NCBI GenBank assembly: GCA_003116975.1
Contig: BGKB01000129.1
Coordinates: forward strand, 124,001 to 188,000
DNA: 64,000 nt
Origin: Aurantiochytrium sp. KH105
Taxonomy: Eukaryota > Sar > Bigyra > Thraustochytrida > Thraustochytriidae
Direction: 5' to 3'
Below the pieces are notes generated by a model, which saw only the letters and a program-made list of their open reading frames with translations, was not told where the DNA came from and made no database searches. A program made the position numbers and the translations under genes. Positions 1-9,400 of this stretch are shown here, one piece after another; position 1 is the first letter of the stretch; each line of letters begins with the position of its first letter.

Positions 1-390
1 ATGGGGCTTGCAAGCGATTTCTTCGAACACCTGCGCTGCCGCAAGCTCGAGAATACCGGGAGAACTCTGTTCACCCTGCATCGTGTACGTCTTACCGGAT
101 GCCGTCTGGCCGTAAGCGAAGACGGTGCCGTTCATGCCCTGAAGCACGGAGGACACGAGGCCATTTGCGACCTTGTCATAGACTTGACGCGTGCTGGTCT
201 TGCTGTCAAAGACATTGTCAAAGGTATGCATGCTGCTCTGGCCTTCATTGACGGAGTAGATCGAGTTCCCGTCGACGACTTTCCACACATCCTGACAGTT
301 TTGCTTGGTCTCCTTGCTGTTGAGCGGTCGCACGCGCAGAGAGACTGAGATGGACTCCTCGATCCCGTCCTCTTCGGCAAGGGATGCCAT
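1..390 (-). CDS. Kinesin motor protein, N-terminal part (kinesin-7/CENP-E-like), runs off left edge
   Basis: This is the first 130 codons of a kinesin heavy chain, a microtubule-based ATP-driven motor. Read on the minus strand from the ATG at 390, it opens with a short acidic leader, then the first motor strand (SVSLRVRPLN), an FDNVFD motif, and the P-loop YGQTASGKTYTM near residue 100. The wording FAYGQTASGKTYTM and the very short leader before the motor are typical of kinesin-7 (CENP-E) motors, which work at kinetochores and spindle microtubules; the subfamily call is inference because switch I, switch II and the tail lie outside the window. The frame is open to the edge. The next gene, adenylate kinase, lies upstream in the same orientation, leaving about 830 bp for a promoter. 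Confidence 0.88.
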   Translation of the reverse strand, partial: MASLAEEDGIEESISVSLRVRPLNSKETKQNCQDVWKVVDGNSIYSVNEGQSSMHTFDNVFDSKTSTRQVYDKVANGLVSSVLQGMNGTVFAYGQTASGKTYTMQGEQSSPGILELAAAQVFEEIACKPH

Positions 391-1220
391 TCTTGCTCAC
401 TTGCTCGTCCTCGCGAACGATCTGCCGCTGCTCCTGCTGCTGCGTCGGAGAGTTCGGTCTCCTCGCTCCCAGCTACACGTTCGCGCGAGCTTGCTGCGGC
501 ACGCTCGTCACTCTCGCAGGCTCTGCCGATGAAACTGGTATGCTCTGTGCTCGTGCGAGGCAGGAGAGGCCAAAGGTAAAAGCTCAGCAAGCGAGGGCCG
601 GCGGTTATTGGGTTCGCGGGAGCGCGATAGGGGGGCGATAGGGGAATGAATGAATGTTTAAAGGCCAGCAAATGGAGGGAGAAAGCACGGAAGGGAAAGG
701 AGAAGAGGAGAAGGGAGGGCTGCTCTCCTGGTGCGATTCTCCCTCTCTGTCTGGCTAGTCGTCTGGCTGAGCGGGAGCGAATGGGCTCTTTTTCTAGGTG
801 CGAAATTCCGAAAACCGCCGAGTGTTCGAATTGTGAAAATGGGTTTCGCAAGAACCGTTACGCATTTTTGCTGTAGTAGGCGCAAAGCGTGTCCACTGAT
901 GTGAGAGAGACCTGATTGACTGGTGACACGGCAAGCACAATTAGGTATTATGAGATGGGTTCCGTGTTATTTGGTGACTCGATAAGGCGAGAGGCAGAGG
1001 CATAAGATGACCACACGGAGTAGGCCTAGAGAAAAAGGACCAGTGAGATGCATGAGCAAGAGGGATAGAAAAATGGACCATCCGCATAAAGTTGTTTATG
1101 TTTCCCTAGAGGGCCTCTCTTTCCCTCCTCGTTCGGGCTGACTGACAGAAGAAGAAGAAGAAGAAGAAGAAGATCGTGAGACCGGGCACAGAAAGACTGT
1201 CACGAAGGCAGGCAGGTTGT
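391..1220. other. Intergenic: kinesin promoter side and adenylate kinase 3' side
   Basis: No supportable gene. The part next to the kinesin start is GC-rich; the middle is AT-richer with mixed purine runs. A (GAA)n tract of about 9 units lies at 1147-1173, just beyond the adenylate kinase stop. Open frames here on both strands are arginine/serine-rich and low in complexity. Confidence 0.6.
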
Positions 1221-2065
1221 CTACTTGTTGGAGCCCATGGCAGACTTGATGTCGCCAAAGACCTTGTCGATGTCCTGGACAGCGTTGATGTTGGCCACGC
1301 GGTCGCCATAGTGCTCGAGGACCGGGCGGGTCTGCTCGTGGAAGGTGGCGAGGCGGTTGCGCAGGGTCTTCTCGTTGTCGTCGGGGCGCTGGATAAGGGG
1401 CTCGCCCGTGACGTCGTCCTTGCCCTCGGTCTTGGGAGGGTTGAACTTGACGTGGTAGCTGCGGCCACTGGCCTTGTGGATGCGGCGGCCGGTGATGCGC
1501 TCGACGAGGATCTCGTCATCGACCTCGAAGTTGACCACGGCGTCGATCTTCTCACCCTGCTGGGAGAGAACGTCGTCGAGCATCTTGGCCTGCTTGATGT
1601 TGCGGGGGAAGCCGTCGAGGAGGAAGCCCTTGGCGCACGCCGGGGTGTTGATGTTCTCCTTGATGAGACCCACGACGAGGTCATCGTCGACGAGGCCGCC
1701 GGCCTCCATGATGGACTTGGCCTTCTTGCCGAGGTCCGTGCCGGCCGAGACGGCGGCGCGGAGCATGTCACCGGTCGCAAGGTGGCATGCGCAGTAGTGG
1801 AAGCGGAGCTTCGGGCTCTGGGTGCCCTTGCCGCATCCTATTGTTCGCAGGTGAGGCGAAGTTGACGTGCGTCAGTCAGTCAGTCAGTCAGTCAGTCGAT
1901 CGCGCGTCTCCTTGTATTCTGGCCATATATCGCGCGGTACTTACCAGGGGGTCCAACAAGGATGGCACGGGTCTTGGTGCTCTTCTCCGCGCAGCGGACA
2001 CGGTTGCGCAGCTCCTCGAGGAGCTGGCCCGTGGTGAAACCCTCGAGCTTTTCTGCGACGCTCAT
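1221..2065 (-). CDS. Adenylate kinase (AK2-like, long LID form), two exons
   Basis: Interconverts ATP + AMP and 2 ADP. The gene is complement(join(1221..1837,1945..2065)), giving 245 aa. Exon 1 (ATG at 2063-2065) ends in codons for GPP plus one base; the intron starts GTAAGT and ends AATAG; exon 2 restores the P-loop GPPGCGKGTQ, which neither exon holds alone. This is the main evidence for the splice. Further family motifs follow: ATGDMLRAAV (NMP-binding), GFLLDGFPR, GRRIHKASGRSYH at the start of a long LID, and RPDDNEKTLRNRL. The long LID and total length fit the AK2/large-variant class rather than the short AK1 class. No mitochondrial presequence is evident. Upstream of exon 1 is a very GC-rich region that probably includes the promoter. 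Confidence 0.93.
1838..1944 (-). other. Spliceosomal intron of adenylate kinase (107 nt)
   Basis: On the coding strand the intron runs from GTAAGT to AATAG. It contains a tetranucleotide tract at 1871-1898 that reads (GACT)n on the coding strand, so CTGAC, a good match to branch-point consensus, occurs about six times, 33-60 nt before the acceptor. It is the only intron in the window I could define with confidence. Confidence 0.88.
1871..1898. repeat. (TCAG)n tetranucleotide tract inside the intron
   Basis: Seven nearly perfect units. On the transcribed orientation each junction gives a branch-point-like CTGAC. Confidence 0.9.
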
Positions 2066-3422
2066 CTTGCTGCTTTGCTTTTGCTCGCGCTTGCGCTCCT
2101 GCTGTTGCTGCTGCTACTTCTGCTCTTTCTCCACGCGTCAGTCCACCGTCCCCGCTCCTCGCCCGCCCTCGCCGTCCGCCAGCCAGCCAAGCAAGCCAAG
2201 CCAAGCGCGCTCGCGAGCCGCGCGGCATCGCCATTGACGGCGGCCATTCCATTCCCTCCCTGCATCCAGCCTCCGGGCACCCGGCCATCCGAGCCGCGGC
2301 TCGCCCTCGCAGGGTCGCAGGCCGCAGGGCCGCCGCGCGCAGCCGCCGCCGCGCGGCCCCCGCTCGCCCTCCCGCGCGCGCGGGCTCCAGCGCACGTACC
2401 TCGCGGTCTCGCTCGTCTCGCGCGTCTCGGGTCTGCTGCCGCGAATATCTGCCCTGCTTGCGCCCCTTTCTTTGGGGGCGGAGCGCGCTGATATAGATAG
2501 AGAGAGAGAGGGGGCCTTGACGCCACGCCGCGCCCGCAAGCCCGCGCCCCGCGCCCGGAAACCCGCGCTCCGGCGCCGCAAACCCGGCGGCCGGCCCCCG
2601 CCGCGCGCGCCGGGCAGGCTCCCGCGCCGCCGCCCGGGTTTCGGCCGCGGCAGCGGCCGCGGGCGGCGGCTTGCGGGAGCGCTGGCCGGGGCCGCGCGCC
2701 GCGGCGGAGGGCTTCCGCCACGCCGCAGCCGGGGAAACCCGCGCGACGAGGGAGTCGCCGACGGCCTGCTCGCCGCCCGGGCGCGGCGCGCGACGGGGAA
2801 ACCGGACGGCGGGCCGATTGGCCCGTTCGGGCCCGGGAAGCGGTGGACGAGAGGGTGAATCTGGGAGCGGCGGAATTCGCGGTTGGCGCGCTCGCTCTCT
2901 TTGGATACAAGATGAGTTGTGATGGACTTGACAGTGATTGACTGTGAGTGACAGTGATCGATTGATTTGATGACGTTCAAGGCGGTGGTGGAGTTCTTCC
3001 TGCTGGTGGACGGCGACGGCGACGCCCCTGACGACGACGCCCTCCTCGACGACGACGCTCTTGACGACGACGACGACGACGCAGCCCGCAGAAATAGCCT
3101 TGCAGGGAGGGCTGTGCCACGCAGAAAACGCACTCTGGCTGTGCCGGGTCAAGAGGATACGGCTGCAGCAGCCAAGGCCAGCTGCTGCTGGCTGCACTGC
3201 AGCAGCAGGTGGCAGGTGGCGGCGTTATAGTAGGATAAGGAAGGCGTAAGGTTCCAGACTCGCGGATCGGATCGGATCGGATTGGATTGGATCGATCATA
3301 GGCCGAGACGGAGGCAGATGCAAGCAAGGAGCAGCAGCGAACGAAAGAAAAAGAAGAGGAGTGAAAACAGAAACGGAGCGATTCATCATCACAAGCTTTG
3401 GATAGGATATAAGGCTAGGCTA
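2066..3422. other. Intergenic: GC-rich island and 3' flank of the SWR1-like gene
   Basis: Positions 2150-2870 are extremely GC-rich with many CpG/GCGC runs, consistent with the promoter region of adenylate kinase. Long open frames on both strands are Arg/Ala/Pro-rich and are side effects of base composition. From 2900 the composition falls; a GAC-rich run at 3010-3080 and a (GGATC/GGATT) run at 3263-3296 precede the SWR1-like stop codon. No gene seen. Confidence 0.6.
3263..3296. repeat. GGATC/GGATT short tandem repeat
   Basis: Pentanucleotide units GGATC changing to GGATT, about six in a row, in the 3' flank of the SWR1-like gene. Confidence 0.7.
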
Positions 3423-6400
3423 CTACTTCTTCTTCCTCCTCGAGGTCGACAAAGAGGAACGCGTCCGCCGCTCCCGCGCTAAGGCTCGGCTCGCGCGGTC
3501 TTGGGCCTGGGCCTGGGCACGAACAGGGCTCGAGGTCCCCGCCGTCGTGCGAGACGTGGGCTTGCTCTTCTTCGAGGCAGGACTCTTGGCCTTGCTCCTA
3601 GCAGCAGGTGCAGCTGCTGCTGGAGCTGGAGACTTGGGCGCAGCAGCACTAGGCTCGCTTCCCGGATCTGGAGCAGAAGCTGCAGGGGCAACCGACGACG
3701 GCTTCGACTGGGACGCCTTGGGCTGGGATTGCTTTGGCTGGGGCTGTTGGCTGCGACGACGGAGCTTTCGTGCTTCATGCCCCGCAGAACTCGGCTCCTC
3801 AGATGGAGGGCTCTCAAGATCAGCTTTCGCCACCACTGCTGCCCGTCGCGGACCAGGAGGACGACCGCGCTTCCTTTTGACACCAGTCTTGGCGCTGTCA
3901 CCTGAAGTGGTGTTTTTCTCGCTATCACTTTTTACCTTGCTGCTTTCACTTTGGTTCTTGCCGGCTGCGGGCTCGCTCTTGCTCTTGTTGCTCCTGCTCT
4001 TCCTATTTCTGCTACCATCGACGTCCGCATTGTCACTTTTACTTGCTGCGTCAATGTTGCTGCTGCTTTCCGCAGGCGCACTTTGCGCTGACGTGTCCTC
4101 TGCAGCCATACCACCTTTCGCAGCTTTCTCGGGAAGCGTCGAAGCGGGGCCCGCTGACGCTGCAGACTCTGATGGCGCGGCTGCGCCATTCGGACGGCTC
4201 GCAATAGCTGCTTCGGACAGATTCGTCGGCGCCGACCTACGCTTAGGTCGCGATGAAATCGCCGAGTGCCGAGAAGCCCTCGCGACCTTTCGTGCCGCAG
4301 CACGCTTCAACTGACGCTTTTCAGCAGCGAGCTGTTTCCAACGCCGATGCACCTCGGCACGCCACGTCTTGAGACGATGCGCCGCAAGAAACCATGGATC
4401 TCCTTTCGGAAAATCGGCTTCGTGGCTGTGAATAAGATTGTTGGAGAGTTGCACTCGAAGCTGCATTTGTGCCTCGGAGAAATCGTCTGGAAGGTGAATC
4501 GCACGCGCCCCGTTCTTGCGCAGGTCATTTCCTTCCATACGCAAGAGAAATTCGTCGCTTTCCACCGACACTGCGGATTCAAGATTACCGTGAATGGTCG
4601 AACGCTCCGCGATAAAGAGACCCTGCTCTACCTTGACGCCACTTGCACTATTGTTGCAAATCTCTGAAGCCACCAGTACGACAGCGCCGTCGTCTTGAAC
4701 AATGCCGTGCTCCGGGGCACTGCACACGGTACACTGAACCAAGAAAGTGACGCTTGCCGCGCTCTTTACGCGCACGCCTGCGCCACCTCCATGCATCTGG
4801 CTCATCGTGCAGTCCACAAAGAGCACGCGCGACTCCTCCAGGATATGCACACCATCTAATGCCTTGGGCATCGGCGAGGATGCCGACACATGTGGATTGG
4901 CAGCGCGAATGAGAGCCACCCCCTGCACCACAAGTTGGCCATTGACCTGCACACGAAATGCAGAGCTTCCCGATATCTCGATCGCAGTCTGTTGAGGGTA
5001 GCTCCACATCACGTGCTTGTCGAGTTTCCGCAGTGCACCAGCCGCAGGCGATCGGACCCGGACAGTTTCGACACAGGCTTTGCTTTCATCGCCTTCGCAT
5101 GCATGTCGCGCTTCGATGTAATCCTTGTCCGTGCTCTCGACGCCAATGACCTCCACGGCCGGAGGCTCGAGCGGCTGGCCCTTGACCTCTGCAAGAGACG
5201 CAGCAGAAGGCGCTCTTCTGAGCCTGATCACCGTCGGCGAAACAATCGCTTGTGCTTTAGATGGGCTCGCTGCAGTCGTCGACGTCAGCGAAACGCCAAG
5301 GTCAAGAACATCCGAAGAGGAGGACGAAGAAGACGATGAGGACCTTGCTCGCGAACGAGGGCTCGTCGATGACGGCGAAGTCTGGTACTTGGCAACGGCT
5401 CGCTTGCGCAATCCAGACACCTTGGCATAAAACTGCTCCCCGACAATGCGTACTTGCTTGTCCAGCAGGAACGAAGAGGCGTCGAGCTCGTGCAGACCCG
5501 CACGTAGCACAATGACCTCGCCCGCAGAGGCCAGGGCCAACGCTTCGAGAAGCGATCCCACACGCCGCGGGTCTGGGAGCCGTGGGCCCGAGCCAAGGCG
5601 ACTTGCATGGTGTTTGCTCATGACACCGTACGGACTTGCGCCTTCGTCGACTGGATTTACAAAGTTGTATCGAATGCCCGAATCGAGACGTAACAGGCCC
5701 CTTCGAAGGCCAGTCTCGACAAAGCCATCCGTGTATGTCACCTCGTACGTTCCATCGGCAGCAACATCCGTGACGATGGCAGGGTACCAAATTTCGCCCG
5801 ACTGGTAAAGCGTCTCCACTTGCGTGCCTACCGTGATCCAGTCAAGGTCGAAGGGAACCTTCAAATCTGCGAGGTCCGAAACGTTGCTCACCCAAATCGC
5901 AAAGCTTGGATGACGGGACGCTTGCAGCCAGCGCTTGCACACGCATCCCGCGATATAGCGCTCCGCTGGAGACCCGAGGTAGTGCATTACACGCGTAACT
6001 ACCTCTGGCATGAGCCGTTCCCATCCGTGTCGTTGCGCCTGCCGGAATTCGTGCATGGCATGCAATATCGCGGGTTGCTCCCAGCTTGTCTCCATGGTCT
6101 CGCGATTGTGGTAGTACTTTCGTCCCCAAGCAGTCTTGTATTCAACCCAGTCCTTGCCAGTCAGGATGCGCATACGCTTTGCATTTGCAATTGCATTCTT
6201 GGCCGCATGGTACGATGACACATCGAACTTGCTGCCATCCGTGGCCATAATGAGCTCTTCCTCCGCGTCGTCTTCCATCTCCTCCTTTTCAGCCTCGAGC
6301 TTCTCCACCTCCCACGTCTGTTGTTGTGCCTCCTCCATGGCCTGCATCTGCAAGCGTGCTGTCAACGTGTCCACCACGGGAAACCAAAACAGCCTGAACG

Positions 6401-9400
6401 TGATTGCGAACCGCTCAACCTTTTCGAGTCGCAACTCAATCTCCTTGAGCTGGTCTTGTGTCATGGCCGTCTCTGCGCTTTCCGGGTCCGTCTCATTTGA
6501 ACTATTCTTCGCGTCCTCGTTGTCGAGATCGTCGACACCTTCATCATCATCCACGCCAGAGAGGCCCTCGTCGTCGTCGTCGTCCTCCATGTTGTTGTTA
6601 CCGACTCGTTCGCCGCCGTTGACCTGCTCAGTCGGTTTGGTCGTCCCTTGTGATTTTGATTTCGATTTCGACGACTTCTTCTTTTTCGTCGTTTTCGAAG
6701 CGTCTTCGGCAGGAGTTACCGACGTCGTCGCAGCCGCATCACTTGGTCCTGCCTCATCAAATTCGTCCAGGTCATCCTGCGCCTCTTGCCGTGCTCGCGC
6801 CGCAGCAGCCTTGTCCAGATCGTCTTCGACCTCGGCCATCGCTCGCTCAATCTCCTCTTGTGAGCCTCCAGCCGCCAAGGTCCCGCTTGCTGCGGTTGAT
6901 GACCCATTTTGCACGCCTTCGTCGCCGCCCTCGAGGCCAAGAAGCTCTTTCACCTGCCCACCCGCAGAAAGAAAGGAGCCTACCGTGAAGTTTCCGTCTT
7001 CCACAGACAATTTGTTGAGCTCTCGCTTCTGATTTGCCTTGAGGAGGATGTTCTCCTCAATCGTATGCTCGCTAATGAGTCTATAAATGTGCACATCGCG
7101 CGTTTGCCCGATGCGATGCGCTCGATCCTGTGCCTGCGCATCCATGCTGGGATTCCAGTCAGAGTCGTAGAAAATTACAGTGTCTGCGCCCGTCAGATTG
7201 ATACCCAGACCACCGCTTCGTGTACTGAGAATGAATGCAAAAATGCGCGTGTCGCGATTGAATTTTTCCATCATGCGCTGCCGCGCATCCACCTTCGTTG
7301 CGCCGTCCAATCGAAAGTAAATGTGTCCATGCAAGTTCAGAAAAAGCTCCAAAATGTCAAGCATTTTCGTCATCTGCGTGAAAATAAGCACGCGATGCCC
7401 CCCTGCCTTGAGCTCGCGTAACTTGGCGGCTAGATACTGAAGCTTGCCGCAGTCATACTGTACGAGCATTTTATCCGGGAAGGCTAGTCTCTGGCGAATC
7501 GCGGCAGGGTGTAAAATCGCAGCGCTCATGGGCGCCTCTACATCCGGGTTGCTTACGACACGGATAAGCTCTTCTGCACGGCTCGCATGGTTGCGCGCCT
7601 CTTGCAGCGTGTTGAGACTGTCCTGCGACCACGGACCCATGTACCGAATGACAGGCGTCGGTGCCATGGCTGCCGGTGTAACGAACGTAAAGCGCTCCAG
7701 CATTGGCCGCAGACGCGCGGCACGGTCCAGCACGCGAGGCGTAAGTTCGCGCAAGGCCATTGTCCCGTCCACGTCTGCGCGTCCATGGTATCGAAGCCAC
7801 TGCGAGCGTAGCCCCGAGCTCGTAATGCCAGGTGCCGGACCCACCGTCACGGCGCGTCGGAGATCCTCTCCGTACACTGGCAAGAGTCGCTCAAGATTCG
7901 CCATGCGTGCGGCAAAACGCTCGGCCCGCATCTGGCGCTCGGCATCGGCTTTGCTTCGCATAATCTGTCGGGCCTTGTCAACGACCGATTGCGCTTCCAC
8001 AGAAAGGTCCATAGCATCGATGCATTCGTCACCATCTTCGCCGAAGTCCGTCGAGGACAGAACTTCGATGAGCGCCTTCTTCGCCGGGCGCAGTTTTGCG
8101 AGCTGTTCGACTTGCGATCTACTGTGCAAGAGACCAGAAAACTGGCCCACTTCGCGGCTGGCCAGGCCCCAAACACCTCCGATGTCCAGCTCCAAGCCGG
8201 CAACCGGATCCCGACCACAAAAACATGCCCCGATGTGCTTGCGAATACCAAGGGTACGCGCAGCAGCAGCTACCTGAAGAGGCTCCATGCCAAAGGGCGA
8301 GGCAATGACGCGAGGTTCGAAAATGTCCGGATGGTTACAAACCATACGAAGCTTCATAAGGATTGCCATCATGCCCAAGTAGCCTCCGCTCGTCAGGGCC
8401 TGTCGCGTGGAGCTTCGGGAGATAAAGTCCTCGTACAGAAAGCGTTGCCGCCGCGACAACGGGACGCGCACGATGTGCTCGTACTTGCCGGGGAGCTGTG
8501 TCGCTACGTCGGCCTTGAGACGACGTAGGAGGAACGGCCGGATCACAGTGTGTAGCCGCTTGATCACCTTGGCGTTGTGGCGATCCTGCTCCTGTTGAGC
8601 TAGTGCAGCTTGTGCCGCAGACGCCTTGCCGCGGCCCTCCACTACGGCATTTAGCGGGTTCGAAAACCAGTACTTGAACTCGGTTTGAGAACGGAAGATG
8701 TGCGGCATCAAAAAGTGCATGAGCGACCACAGCTCCATGAGCGAGTTTTGCAATGGCGTGCCTGTAAGAAGGAGGCGGCGTTTCGTGTTAAAAGTCAAGA
8801 GAGTCTGCCATCGCTGCGATCGAAAGTTTTTGATGTTGTGCGCCTCATCGAGAATCATGTAGAACCATTTCCGCCGACGCAATATGTGCGCATCCTGCAC
8901 GACAAGCTGGTACGAGGTGATGCAGGCATGGAAGGCATTTGGTTGAGTCCACCCGACACGCTTTGCCTTGCGTTCCTTCACCGTGCCGTAGTAGGTGAGT
9001 ACCTTGAAAGCTGGGCAGAACTTTTTGAACTCCATTTCCCAGTTTAAAAGGACGCTCGTTGGTACAATAATGAGGTGCGGGCCCCAAATGCCACGTTCGG
9101 CGGCCAAGTGCGCCAGCAGCGAGATTGTCTGCACGGTCTTACCGAGGCCCATTTCGTCGGCGAGAATTCCGTTCAGATGCCGTTCGTACATGGACACCAG
9201 CCAATCCAATCCCTGGCGCTGATACTCGCGCAACATTAAATCCTTGTCCATGAGAAAGGGGACTTGAAATTTGATCGAGTCTTCTTGGTCATTGTCCTTC
9301 CCCACGGGCTCTGACTGTTGGGATGGCGCGTCATGCATTTCTGAGTCGTCCTCATCTGCATTGCTGGGCCCGTTGCCTTGCACTTGAGCATTCGATGGTC

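Noticed and set aside
1941-3197. Several long minus- and plus-strand frames of 230-418 codons
   Set aside because: They are Arg/Ala/Pro-rich, overlap each other on all frames and lie in an extreme-GC block; no motif. Only the 121-bp adenylate kinase exon within the minus frame is real.
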